A stretch of DNA of 64,000 nucleotides, taken from contig CATLHM010000007.1 in NCBI GenBank assembly GCA_949949005.1, forward strand, positions 62,001 to 126,000, given 5' to 3'. Of this stretch, positions 52,597-61,837 are shown in pieces. The translations under genes were made by a program, and so were the position numbers. The notes under the pieces were generated by a model. It was given only the letters and a program-made list of their open reading frames with translations, was not told the DNA's origin and did not search any database. The stretch is from an uncultured Lachnospiraceae bacterium (GTDB lineage Bacteria > Bacillota > Clostridia > Lachnospirales > Lachnospiraceae). Position 1 is the stretch's first letter, and every line of letters begins with the position of its first letter.

Positions 52597-52787
52597 TTAA
52601 AGAAGTTTTGCCTGCTTTTTTATGGAATTTTCCGTTTTTTGTTTAAGTCCTTGCCGTGGTGAAATGGGATTGTAACCTTACCGGATTTTGTGGGATGAAC
52701 ATAATGCTTATGAGAGCCTTCCTGACTTTTATAGATCCATCCGTCAGCAAGAATTAACTTTTCCATTTCCCTCGGCTTCATTGGCAT
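52597..52787 (-). CDS. hicA: HicA-family toxin, frameshifted near the C terminus
   Basis: The ATG at 52787 (GGAGG upstream) gives MPMKPREMEKLILADGWIY, then QEGSHKHYVHPTKSGKVTIPFHHGKDL, the dsRBD-like fold and the HicA signature with the catalytic His. At a run of six A (52635-52640 on the plus strand as T) it goes out of frame and ends at 52620. With seven A it would continue to TENSIKKQAKLL and stop at 52597, which is the normal HicA end. The toxin is therefore probably inactivated, or is a slippage allele. It precedes hicB. Confidence 0.75.
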
Positions 52788-52942
52788 ATTGTTTTCCTCC
52801 ACATATTATTATATTATCATTTGGCACGCATGGAGTCAATACGTATCAAAAATATACGGAGAATAATTTGTAGCAACATCTGTTGCTATAATACTTTCTT
52901 TAGTATAGACAGAAAAAAATAAATACTCCTCATCCCCAAATA

Positions 52943-54727
52943 TCACGCACAATTCGCATACTGCGACATATACAGCCTGTAATACTCCCCATTCCGAGCC
53001 ATCAGCTCTTCATGTGTCCCCTTCTCCAGAATATTTCCCTGATCCACATACATAATGCAGGAAGCGTTCTTGATTGTGGAGAGACGGTGGGCGATGATAA
53101 AGGAGGTGCGCCCTTTTAAGAGCTCGTTCAATCCCTTTTGCAGTATGATCTCCGTCTCCGTGTCAATGCTGGAGGTAGCCTCATCCAATATGAGAATCTT
53201 GGGGTCGGCAAGGAGAGCCCGGGCAAAGGAGATGAGCTGGCGCTGGCCTACCGAAAGGCGGCTTCCCCTTTCATTGACTTGCGTGTAATAACCGTTTTCC
53301 ATCTCCATGATAAAGTCGTGGGCGCAGACCGTCTTGGCGGCCCGGATGACCTCCTCGTCCGTGGCGGTGTAATTGCCGTAGCGGATATTGTCCATGATGG
53401 TTCCGGCGAAGATAAAGCTGTCCTGCATCATGACGCCCATCTGGGCTCTCAGTGAGTGAATGGTTACCTTGGAGATATCGGTTCCGTCGATGAGGATGCG
53501 CCCGCTGTCCAGGTTATAAAAACGGCTCAGGAGATTTACCAGCGTGGTCTTTCCGGCTCCGGTAGGGCCTACAATGGCGAAGGTATCCCCGGTTTTGGCG
53601 TGGAAATTCACGTCGTCCAGTATTTTGACTTCCGGTTCATAACTGAAGGTTACATGTTCGAAGGTCACATCCCCTTTGATCAGGGGCATTTCTGTTGCAT
53701 CCGGCGCGTCTTTTACGGAGACAGGCTCGTCAATGGTCTCAAAAATGCGTTCCAGATAGGAGATGGCAGTGAGCAGGGAGTTATAAAAGCCGGCCAGGGT
53801 ATTGATGGGGGCCCAGAACCTGCCTACATAGGCGGTGAAAGCTACCAGCACGCCTGTGGTGATAGGGGTGGCGCTGTCAAACATCCAGTGAATCCCCAGT
53901 ACATAGATGGCGGAGGTGGTTACCATGGAAATTATATCCACAGAGGGACCCATGGTAAAGTTATACATACAGGCATGCATCCAGGCTTTCCGGTAGCTGC
54001 TGCTCAAATTGTTGAAGATATTGCTGTTCATTTCCTCGCGGACAAAGGACTGGGTCACCCGGATGCCATTGATGCTCTCCGCAATATAAGCGTTTAAGTT
54101 GGATTGCTTGTTGCTTTGAATCTGCCACGCCTTGCGCTGCTTTCTTTTGATAAAGACCACCACCACAGCCAGCACAGGAAGTCCGCAGAGGCAAAGCAGG
54201 GTCAGCCGCACATTGGTCAGGAGCATAAAGGCCACGATAAAGAACAGGTTGCACAGATCTGTGATGGTATTGACGATACCGTTGGAGAGCAGATCGCTTA
54301 AGCTGTTCACGTAATTGACCACCCGCACCTGAATCTTGCCGTGGGGCCTGTTGTCATAGTAGGAAAAGGGCAGATCCTGTAAATGTCGGAAAATATCGTA
54401 CCGCAGGTCATGAATGATCTGCTGGCCGATGATATTGGTGTGTTTGATCTTATACCGCAGGCTGAAAGCCGAATACAGGGCGGCAAGCAAAGTCAGGGCG
54501 CTGTAAAAGGCCACACCCTTCATATCCTTTGCGGGAATGCATTCATCCATGATCCGCAGAAAGAACTGGGGAATCAGCATGGTGAAAGCGGAGGCGGTGA
54601 GCATCAGTACGGCCACCGAGGCGAAGCGCTTGCGGTAGGGCTTTAAATAACCCAAAAGTCTTTTTAATTGGTTGATATCAAATTTATCTTCCAGAATTTC
54701 ATCTACATCATATTTATTTCGTGCCAT
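52943..54727 (-). CDS. ABC exporter subunit with LSVGQ signature
   Basis: A 594-residue half-transporter. Six helices in the first 330 residues, then the ATPase: Walker A GPTGAGKTTL near 388, LSVGQ at 491-495 instead of LSGGQ, Walker B LILDEATSS with catalytic Glu516, and IAHRLSTI with His547. So its own Walker A/B site is competent while its signature is not. It pairs with the next-upstream subunit (also minus strand), 66 bases away. GAGGGAG precedes the ATG. Confidence 0.92.
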   Translation of the reverse strand: MARNKYDVDEILEDKFDINQLKRLLGYLKPYRKRFASVAVLMLTASAFTMLIPQFFLRIMDECIPAKDMKGVAFYSALTLLAALYSAFSLRYKIKHTNIIGQQIIHDLRYDIFRHLQDLPFSYYDNRPHGKIQVRVVNYVNSLSDLLSNGIVNTITDLCNLFFIVAFMLLTNVRLTLLCLCGLPVLAVVVVFIKRKQRKAWQIQSNKQSNLNAYIAESINGIRVTQSFVREEMNSNIFNNLSSSYRKAWMHACMYNFTMGPSVDIISMVTTSAIYVLGIHWMFDSATPITTGVLVAFTAYVGRFWAPINTLAGFYNSLLTAISYLERIFETIDEPVSVKDAPDATEMPLIKGDVTFEHVTFSYEPEVKILDDVNFHAKTGDTFAIVGPTGAGKTTLVNLLSRFYNLDSGRILIDGTDISKVTIHSLRAQMGVMMQDSFIFAGTIMDNIRYGNYTATDEEVIRAAKTVCAHDFIMEMENGYYTQVNERGSRLSVGQRQLISFARALLADPKILILDEATSSIDTETEIILQKGLNELLKGRTSFIIAHRLSTIKNASCIMYVDQGNILEKGTHEELMARNGEYYRLYMSQYANCA

Positions 54728-54793
54728 AATACTCCCTCTTTTCTGTGCTGTTTTGGCAGATATCAGTCACTTTCAGGTAGGATTCATTTTCCC

Positions 54794-56569
54794 TCAGGCA
54801 AGCTCAGGCGACGGCACAAAACCGGCGCGGAGCATTTCCGCCTGGGAGGGGATTTCCCCGTACTGATGGCGGAAAGCGCTGGCATAGTAACCGTTTTGGG
54901 AGAGAAGCTCCTGGTGGGTACCCCTCTCTATAATGCGTCCATTGTCCATTACCAGGATCAGATCCGCATCCTTGATGGAAGAAATCCGATAGGCAATGAC
55001 AAAGATGGTACACTGGCCGCCCAGCTTCTTTAACTGTCCCTGAATGTAGCTTTCCGTTTCCATGTCCACCGCAGAGGTGGTATCGTCCAGAATCAGGATA
55101 GAGGGCTTTTTGAGCAGAGCCCTTGCCAGGGAAATACGCTGCTTCTGGCCGCCGGATAGTCCCACGCCCCTCTCACCCACAATGGTATCGTACCCTTCCG
55201 GCATTCTCTGGATAAAGTGGTTGGCGTCCGCCATGACGGCGGCATCGTGGATATCCTCAAAGGAGCAGTTGGGACGGCCGTAGGAGATATTGCCCTCAAT
55301 GGTATCGGAAAAGAGGAAAATATCCTGCATCGCCATACCGATATTATCCCGCAGCTCGTGGAGATTTAAATCCCTGACATCCACACCGTCTACCAGAACC
55401 TGGCCGGTGGTGGCGTCCACGAAGCGACAGAGCAGATTCATAATAGTGGATTTGCCCGCCCCGGTGGAGCCCAGGATACCGATGGTCTGCCCCTTTTTGA
55501 CGGTAAAGCTAATGTCGCTCACAATGCTTTCCCCGTCTGCCGAGTAGGACACATTCTTAAACTCCACATTTCCCTCCATATGGCGGCTCTCCACAGGAAC
55601 TGCAGGCATTTTGATAGAAGGCTCCTCCACATAGGTATCATAAATCTTTTCCACGGAGGTGATAAAACGATGGATATCGTTGACCCACCATCCGGCCATA
55701 CGCAGGGGGCCGTTGAGCATCCACAGATAACCGTTAACCGTAACCAGATTTCCAAGGGAAATCTCCCCCTGGATCACCATATAACCGCCGTAGAGCATCA
55801 AGATCACGTTGAGCAGGTAGGAGAGCACTTCAAAGACGGGAAGATACTTCATCCATACCCGGGAAGAAGCGAGCTGGGCCTGCTGATAGGCGTCATTTTC
55901 CCGATTGAATTTTTCGATCTCGAAATCCTCCTTTGCAAAGGCCTTCACCACCCGGTTACCGCTGACATTTTCCTGGACGAAGGAGTTCAGGGAAGAGAAG
56001 CGATCCCTGATCCGGGCAAAGGTGGGGCGTACCGCCCTGGACTGGCGGAAGGTGGTCAGGGCAGTAAAGGGCAGGACAAAGACCATGCACAGTGCCAGCT
56101 TTACATTCACGGTAAAGATCATGCCCAGGGCAAAAATAAACATCAGGAGATTTTCGTAAACCGCATAAATTATGTAGGCCACAAAGTGCCGGATAGCATC
56201 CATGTCCCCGGTCTGGCGGCTCATCAGATCGCCGGTCTTTTTGCGGCTGAAAAAAGCAAAATCCTCCATCAGCAGCCTGCGGAAAAACCGGTCCCGCATG
56301 TCATAGAGCACCCCCTGGGAGCAGGTCTCGAAGATCACCTGGTGGGCAAAGCGCAGAATACCCCTTACCAGCGTCACCGAGAGTAGGACGAGAATCAGCC
56401 TGGGAAGAAGGGCAAGCTCGCCTCCCTGGATGACGTTGTCCACGATGAGACCGGAAATATAGGGATTGACAATGGCCAGAACGGCGATCACGGTGGTCAT
56501 AAGAAGTCCCACCAGCATCAGAACACAGTACTTTTTCAGGAAACCCCAGAACCATTTCAGTGGTGTCAT
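54794..56569 (-). CDS. ABC exporter subunit with degenerate ATP site
   Basis: A 591-residue half-transporter with six helices and an ATPase: GSTGAGKS (367-374), canonical LSGGQ (471-475), but Asp496 replaces the catalytic Glu (ILDDTTSA) and Tyr527 replaces the H-loop His (IAYRISSI). Together with the LSVGQ of the partner, one composite ATP site is degenerate and one is complete. This pattern is known from BmrCD and TM287/288 heterodimers, which export drugs or lipids. It is read first from the promoter at about 56620. Confidence 0.92.
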   Translation of the reverse strand: MTPLKWFWGFLKKYCVLMLVGLLMTTVIAVLAIVNPYISGLIVDNVIQGGELALLPRLILVLLSVTLVRGILRFAHQVIFETCSQGVLYDMRDRFFRRLLMEDFAFFSRKKTGDLMSRQTGDMDAIRHFVAYIIYAVYENLLMFIFALGMIFTVNVKLALCMVFVLPFTALTTFRQSRAVRPTFARIRDRFSSLNSFVQENVSGNRVVKAFAKEDFEIEKFNRENDAYQQAQLASSRVWMKYLPVFEVLSYLLNVILMLYGGYMVIQGEISLGNLVTVNGYLWMLNGPLRMAGWWVNDIHRFITSVEKIYDTYVEEPSIKMPAVPVESRHMEGNVEFKNVSYSADGESIVSDISFTVKKGQTIGILGSTGAGKSTIMNLLCRFVDATTGQVLVDGVDVRDLNLHELRDNIGMAMQDIFLFSDTIEGNISYGRPNCSFEDIHDAAVMADANHFIQRMPEGYDTIVGERGVGLSGGQKQRISLARALLKKPSILILDDTTSAVDMETESYIQGQLKKLGGQCTIFVIAYRISSIKDADLILVMDNGRIIERGTHQELLSQNGYYASAFRHQYGEIPSQAEMLRAGFVPSPELA

Positions 56570-56605
56570 AAATTAACCTTCCTTTCTGGTAAGCTGAAAA
56601 AATTT

Positions 56606-56635
56606 ATAGTTACTTTTCAAAATAACTATTGTCAA
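56606..56635 (-). promoter_or_regulatory. Promoter and inverted repeat of the ABC exporter operon
   Basis: On the minus strand, TTGACA (56630-56635) is followed by a 17-base spacer and TAACTA (56607-56612). ATAGTTA (56606-56612) and TAACTAT (56623-56629) are perfect 7-base inverted arms that occupy the spacer and the -10. Any regulator that binds here would block the exporter promoter. The divergent AraC protein is the nearest candidate. Confidence 0.65.
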
Positions 56636-56749
56636 TTTTATTAATTTGAGGTAAAAAGGAAATGTATATTCTTGCAGGTTAGCTGTCAAAAATTGCTATG
56701 CGGCAAAGAAAATACGAAAACACATTAAATCGGAAATTAAGGGGAAAGG

Positions 56750-57607
56750 ATGATGAGCCAGACAGACATTGTATTACAGGAAAATTTTAACCCTACCTTT
56801 CTTTTCACATGGAAAGGGATACGCAGGGAGGACGAGGAAAAGTACCATAAGCACGAGCATCTGGAGTTTTGTTATGTAATGTCCGGCAGAGGCCGTCACA
56901 GGATTGCGGATAAGGTCTATGAGATCGGCGAGGGAGATCTTATCCTGATCAATGCGGGAAATAACCATCAGGCCCTTGTGGGGGAGAGCGGCGGGCCCAC
57001 GGTGGAATTTTATGTGGGACTCACAGATATCCAGCTGGAGGGGCTTGAAAGAAATAATCTTCCGATGGCAGAGGAAGGCCCAATCCTGCATACCTCGGGA
57101 GAGCTCAAGATGAAGCTGAGCCGGCTGTGTATTTATATGGAGGCGGAAAAAGAAATGGGACGGCTTGGCAGGCATTTTATGATGAAAGCCTATGCCATGC
57201 AGATGCTGGTGCTTTATCTGCGGGAACAGGAACAGCCCCGGAAACAGCGGCCTATGAGACAGTGCTCCTTTGAGTCAGCAAACCGTAAATATGTAGTCGA
57301 AAAGATCGTAGACTATTTCGAGGAGAACTATGCCCAGAAGATTTCCCTGGATCAGATCGCGGGAAATATGTATTTAAGCCCCTTTTACATCTCAAAGATA
57401 TTCAAGGCAGAAACTGGGGAGACCCCCATCCACTGGCTGATTGAGATCCGCATGGAAAAGGCTAAGGAGCTGCTTCTCGAGGAGCCTTCCCTGAGTATCC
57501 AGGAGGTTTCCGCCCGGGTGGGGTATGAGGACGCCTATCATTTCAGTAAGCTGTTCAAGAAAAAATTCGGAGTCGCGCCTTCGGGGATGAGGAGGAATGA
57601 GACTTAA
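56750..57607 (+). CDS. AraC-family regulator with cupin sensor domain
   Basis: A 285-residue regulator. The N-terminal cupin has KYHKHEHLEFCYVMSGRGRH (metal-type His pattern) and the C-terminal two-helix-turn-helix has YLSPFYISKIFKAETGETPI and the DAYHFSKLFKKKFGVAPS end. The frame may start at ATG 56750 or 56753; AAAGG is upstream. It lies divergent from the ABC exporter operon (180 bases between) and likely activates or represses it. Confidence 0.9.
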   Translation: MMSQTDIVLQENFNPTFLFTWKGIRREDEEKYHKHEHLEFCYVMSGRGRHRIADKVYEIGEGDLILINAGNNHQALVGESGGPTVEFYVGLTDIQLEGLERNNLPMAEEGPILHTSGELKMKLSRLCIYMEAEKEMGRLGRHFMMKAYAMQMLVLYLREQEQPRKQRPMRQCSFESANRKYVVEKIVDYFEENYAQKISLDQIAGNMYLSPFYISKIFKAETGETPIHWLIEIRMEKAKELLLEEPSLSIQEVSARVGYEDAYHFSKLFKKKFGVAPSGMRRNET

Positions 57608-57714
57608 TTGCACCGGTAAACCTGGATACGGGCCAAAGCATGTGTCGGTGATGGAAAATATAGCCGGTGGGAAACGAATCCGGGAAGCAAGCGGGATCAG
57701 GCTGGAAATCACAT

Positions 57715-58470
57715 TTAGGAACCCGCAACGATGGAGTCTCGGTTTTCCCTCAATTCGTCATAGAGCTTGTCTATTTCCCGATAGACATCGTCCTCGCTGA
57801 TTTCATTTTTTTGGTATCGTAACTCTATCAGGGCAATTTTATATGCCCGCTCAAAGTCGCAGGACATCCTCCATAAATGCTCTGTCATTTCCGCTATACT
57901 GTCCGAATTGTCTATTCTGGCTTTTTGCACGGTAAAATTCATCCTGCAATCCGTAAGCGCGCTGTAGCTGTACCGGGAGATTGTGTACTTATAGGGTGAG
58001 TCTGTCAGCAGCATATCCAGAGAGGATACCGGTGTGATTGGATAGATTTTCATTGCGTCGAAGAGCTTTTCCGGGTTGGAGGGTTCCTCCACATTGATGG
58101 AGATTTCCCCTCCCGCTGGCCCTTTTGTATCGCTTCTCGCTTCCTGGCCAGGATCGTTATTCATTCCCGAGATCGCCTCCCTCATCAGGGTTATTTTGGT
58201 ATCGAATTCCGTGAGCAAAACATCTTCTATAAATTCAGTGGTCCATTTTTGCTCCTGCCTGGCTGTATTGAAATTTGAAAAGGCAATTGCAGTGGTGATT
58301 CCCAGAAAGGCAACCATGGTATTGACAAAATATCCGTTTAAATCGCTCCTGGAAAAGAATTCCAAGGTCTTTCTTACAATCTTGGGCCTGCAATTTTCAA
58401 AATTTTTTCCTTTCACCAGACAGAGCAAAGCGCCCAGGACAAATATGATGATGGTGATCACGATAATCAT
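57715..58470 (-). CDS. Membrane protein of unknown function
   Basis: A 251-residue protein with two N-terminal helices (IVITIIIFVLGALLCLV and FVNTMVAFLGITTAIAF), then a soluble helical C terminus rich in Asp/Glu/Arg, with coiled-coil-like YRYQKNEISEDDVYREIDKLYDEL-type spacing. I recognise no domain. It converges with the AraC gene and is separated from the tRNA by an A/T-rich gap. Confidence 0.55.
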   Translation of the reverse strand: MIIVITIIIFVLGALLCLVKGKNFENCRPKIVRKTLEFFSRSDLNGYFVNTMVAFLGITTAIAFSNFNTARQEQKWTTEFIEDVLLTEFDTKITLMREAISGMNNDPGQEARSDTKGPAGGEISINVEEPSNPEKLFDAMKIYPITPVSSLDMLLTDSPYKYTISRYSYSALTDCRMNFTVQKARIDNSDSIAEMTEHLWRMSCDFERAYKIALIELRYQKNEISEDDVYREIDKLYDELRENRDSIVAGS

Positions 58471-58740
58471 TTGTATTCTTCTTCTCCTTTTGTGGTTCTT
58501 TGATTTTCCAGTTTTTTACTAGACTCTGCATTACTATATAATATAATATCACAGGTCAGCATACCACTCAATTACTGCTCGGATAATTGAATAGACTTTG
58601 TATAGTTTGTTATGTTCCTGAAAAAATACAAAATTTTCGAAAGATTTTTAAAATAATGCTTGCAATATTTGTCAATTTATAATAAAATAATCAAGTCGGA
58701 TGCACATGACAGAATTGTTGAAGGTGTGTTCCAGGTAGAT

Positions 58741-58812
58741 GGCTCGTTGGTCAAGCGGTTAAGACGCCGCCCTCTCACGGCGGAAACAGGGGTTCGATTC
58801 CCCTACGAGCTG
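58741..58812 (+). tRNA. tRNA-Glu (anticodon CTC)
   Basis: A 72-base cloverleaf. The acceptor GGCTCGT pairs with ACGAGCT (58805-58811), with G-T at the end. The anticodon stem CCGCC/GGCGG (58767-58771 and 58779-58783) encloses CTCTCAC, so the anticodon is CTC (58774-58776), reading GAG. The T arm is CAGGGGTTCGATTCCCCTA. No CCA is encoded. A TATAAT at 58678-58683 may be the -10; the -35 is weak. Confidence 0.93.
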
Positions 58813-58840
58813 TTATTCTTAATTGAATAGCCCAACCCTT

Positions 58841-58885
58841 AAAAACGCTGAAAGTACCGTGTATTCGGGATTCCAGTGTTTTTTT
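58841..58885 (+). terminator. Probable terminator after tRNA-Glu
   Basis: AAAAACGCTG (58841-58850) pairs with CAGTGTT (58874-58880), with one G-T wobble, and runs into six T. The loop is long. It would end the tRNA transcript before the MATE gene. Confidence 0.5.
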
Positions 58886-58938
58886 ATGTGCAAGGGTACA
58901 TAAAGAAATTCATAAATGGAGCAAAGGAGTAACGACAG

Positions 58939-60336
58939 ATGATCAACCTACAAAAGTATTTTCATACACGCAGCAATCACGCGCACAATCACGCCCCGGG
59001 CGTTGACCTGACGAAAGATTCCATTGTCAAAGGGATTATCCAGTTTGCCATCCCTCTTTTTCTGGGGCAGCTTTTGCAGCAGTTCTATAATATGGCGGAC
59101 GCCTGGGTTGTGGGGAATTTTGCGGACAATGACGCCTTTGCGGCAGTCAGCTCAGGAGGGAGTCTTACCTTCCTGATTATCGGATTTTTTAACGGGATTG
59201 CCATAGGCGGAGGGGTGATCATTTCCCGGTATTTCGGCGCAAAGGACAGGGAAATGGTGGAAAAGTCAATCCATACGAATTTTCTCTTTGGAATCCTGGC
59301 CTCGGTGCTGGCAACGGTGGTAGGGCTGGCCTTTATCCCCGGACTGCTTGAGCTGATGAAAACGCCGGATTCTGTGATGCCTCATTCCCTGGCCTATTTC
59401 CGGATTTATTTTGCCGGGGTTTCCACGGTGATTCTCTATAATATCTGTATGTCCATCATGCGGGCGTTAGGGGACAGCCTGCATCCTCTGTACTATCTGA
59501 TTTTGTCTTCCCTGGTAAATGTGGCCCTGGATCTGCTTTTTGTGGCAGGGTTTCAGTGGGGAGTGAGGGGAGCTGCCCTGGCTACGGTAATTGCCCAGGG
59601 GCTCAGTGTTCTTTTGTGTCTGGTGCGGATGTGCCGGGAGGAGGACGAGAGTGTACGCCTGGATTTTCGCAAATTGCATTTTTATAGAGATGTTATGGCG
59701 CAGGTGATCGGCCAGGGGCTGCCTACCGGGATTCAGAATGCGGTGATCAGTGTGGGAAACATTGTGATTCAGAGCAACATCAATGCCTTTGGCGCTTATG
59801 CCATATCCGGGCACGGCGCTTACGCTAAGATCGAGGGCTTTGTGTTTCTGCCCATCATGAGTATGTCCATGGTGCTTCCCACCTTTATCAGCCAGAATTT
59901 AGGCGCCGGGGAATATGGCAGGGCCAAAAAAGGAGCGGCCTTTGGGATTCTCTCAGGGATGGTACTGGCAGAACTGATCGGCGTGGTTTTTTATTTCTGG
60001 GCGCCCTATGCCCTGCGGTTTTTTGTCAGTGCAGAGGATGCGGTGCAATATGGCATCATCCATTCCAGGGTGGTGGCCCCTTTCTTCTTTTTGCTGGCCT
60101 TTTCCCACTGTGCGGCGGGGGTTATGAGAGGCTGCGGCAAGGCTTTTGTGCCGATGGTCACTATGCTGCTGTTCTGGTGCGGTGTGCGCATTATCTACGT
60201 GACTCTGGCGGTAAAGGAATTTCCGGTATTCCAGACAGTTTCCTGGGCCTATCCGCTGACCTGGACCTTAAGCTCTATCACCTTTTTGGCTGCCCTGTTT
60301 AAGCTGGATTGGGTACATGCCTTTGAAAAAAGATAG
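58939..60336 (+). CDS. MATE family efflux protein
   Basis: A 465-residue membrane protein with 12 helices. The first half begins GIIQFAIPLFLGQLLQQFYNMADAWVVG and the second half GLPTGIQNAVISVGN. The N-terminal tail has several His residues (HTRSNHAHNHA), which are uncommon and could bind metal. AAAGGAG precedes the ATG. It likely exports a drug or metabolite. Confidence 0.92.
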   Translation: MINLQKYFHTRSNHAHNHAPGVDLTKDSIVKGIIQFAIPLFLGQLLQQFYNMADAWVVGNFADNDAFAAVSSGGSLTFLIIGFFNGIAIGGGVIISRYFGAKDREMVEKSIHTNFLFGILASVLATVVGLAFIPGLLELMKTPDSVMPHSLAYFRIYFAGVSTVILYNICMSIMRALGDSLHPLYYLILSSLVNVALDLLFVAGFQWGVRGAALATVIAQGLSVLLCLVRMCREEDESVRLDFRKLHFYRDVMAQVIGQGLPTGIQNAVISVGNIVIQSNINAFGAYAISGHGAYAKIEGFVFLPIMSMSMVLPTFISQNLGAGEYGRAKKGAAFGILSGMVLAELIGVVFYFWAPYALRFFVSAEDAVQYGIIHSRVVAPFFFLLAFSHCAAGVMRGCGKAFVPMVTMLLFWCGVRIIYVTLAVKEFPVFQTVSWAYPLTWTLSSITFLAALFKLDWVHAFEKR

Positions 60337-60339
60337 ATC

Positions 60340-61797
60340 TCACCGGGCAGTAACCGAAACCTTCTCATCCCCGATTTCCAGCAGATAAGCTTCCCCTGTT
60401 TTCAGCTCCGGGGAGCTGAAGACCACGGAGGCGCCTTTTTTTATGGTCTGGTGCTGAATCAGTAGCTTTCCCTGTTTGTCGGAAATTTGGAGGGCGCAGC
60501 CTGCCTGGTAAGGGCTATCCAGAATGGCGCGAAAAGAGGGCTGGGAGGAAGCGGCGCCAAAGGTCTGGGCCATACCTGCGCTGCCGATGGCAAGAACGGT
60601 ACCGCCGCTGATCAGGCAGACGCCTCCGTTTTCATTTCCATAGTCCAGAGGGCCGTCCTTGTCGCTTTCGGGCCCGTCTATGAGGGTGGTTCCGCCTTCT
60701 ATCGAAAGATTCCCGTTGGAATCCAGGCCGTCTCCCTGGGCGTTTATGTGAATCTCGCCGCCGCTGATGACCAGATTGGGAAAGGGGGTCTCGCCGCAGG
60801 CGTTGATGCCGTCGTCCCTGGCGCTTATGTCTATCCTTCCGCCGGAGATCAGAACCTGATTGGCCTCCATTCCCTCGTAGGACTCGCTAACTTCCAGATT
60901 CCCGCCTAAAAAGCGGAGCGCTGTCAGGGCCTGCACGCCCTTTTCCCCGCACCGGATGGAAAAACTGCCGCCTGTGATCTCCACTTCTCCGTAGCCTTCC
61001 CCCGTATCGTCGTCCGAACGCAGGGCGCTTCCCCCGCAGAAAATCAGGAAGCTGCCCCCCTTTATGGTGACGCAGTCCTTTCCCTTGATGCCGTGATTGA
61101 GGGCACGCACTTCCAGATTTCCATCCTCAATGGCGAGACGTTTTTTGGTGTGAATCCCGTTGTTGACGCCGCCCACCACCTTCAGGGCTCCGCTTCCTGC
61201 AAGAGCCAGATCGTCTTTGGCATAAATGGCCGCTCCCTTGGCATCCTCGGTATTATCCTTGCCAGAGAGGCTTTGGGCCTCTTCTGATTGGATCAGGTTT
61301 TGGATGAGAGTCTTGTTACCGCTCTGTACCTGGTTGATGGTATTTTCCTCCAGAAAAAGAAGAACGCTTTCGGCCTGTTCCACATGGATGGCCGCCTCTT
61401 TGGTGTTGGCGATCTCCATCCCGGCCAGAATCAGCACCACTAGATCCTGTTTCCCGGCATCCACGCGAAGCTGTCCTTCCTCCAAAACGCCCTGAATTCG
61501 GTAGCGGCCTTTTTGGGTAATGGTGATGATATCTCCCTTTTTCTCCACACCATGGCTTTCTTTTTGGAGATCATGGGCGGTGATCTCGGTGCCGCCGCCA
61601 GACTTTAGGAGGATTGTTATCTGTTCCTCCTCCCTATCAGGACTGGTTTCGGAGGCGGAAAAGGCAGCGCTTTCTTTTTCCGGGGCAGAGCCGGTCTTTT
61701 CTCCCCGTCTTTGGGGAAAAAAGACTCTGGCTGCCAGCAGGAAAACAAAGGCTGCCGCTATGCAGGATAGTAAAATCAGAAGCAGATTCTTTTTCAA
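60340..61797 (-). CDS. Secreted carbohydrate-binding protein (Cthe_2159/PF14262 type)
   Basis: A 485-residue protein with one N-terminal hydrophobic segment (LLLILLSCIAAAFVFLLAARVF), then a linker and a parallel beta-helix made of many G-x-x-x-I-x-G-G-x-F-like turns, such as EITGGSFSIRCGEKGVQAL and LVISGGEIHINAQGDGLDSNG. The family binds acidic polysaccharides. It converges with the MATE gene by three bases and is downstream of the PHP-HAD gene. Expected on the cell surface. Confidence 0.85.
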   Translation of the reverse strand: MKKNLLLILLSCIAAAFVFLLAARVFFPQRRGEKTGSAPEKESAAFSASETSPDREEEQITILLKSGGGTEITAHDLQKESHGVEKKGDIITITQKGRYRIQGVLEEGQLRVDAGKQDLVVLILAGMEIANTKEAAIHVEQAESVLLFLEENTINQVQSGNKTLIQNLIQSEEAQSLSGKDNTEDAKGAAIYAKDDLALAGSGALKVVGGVNNGIHTKKRLAIEDGNLEVRALNHGIKGKDCVTIKGGSFLIFCGGSALRSDDDTGEGYGEVEITGGSFSIRCGEKGVQALTALRFLGGNLEVSESYEGMEANQVLISGGRIDISARDDGINACGETPFPNLVISGGEIHINAQGDGLDSNGNLSIEGGTTLIDGPESDKDGPLDYGNENGGVCLISGGTVLAIGSAGMAQTFGAASSQPSFRAILDSPYQAGCALQISDKQGKLLIQHQTIKKGASVVFSSPELKTGEAYLLEIGDEKVSVTAR

Positions 61798-61837
61798 TGG
61801 AAGGTCTCCTGTTTACAGTGATAAAAGGTGAAGCCGT

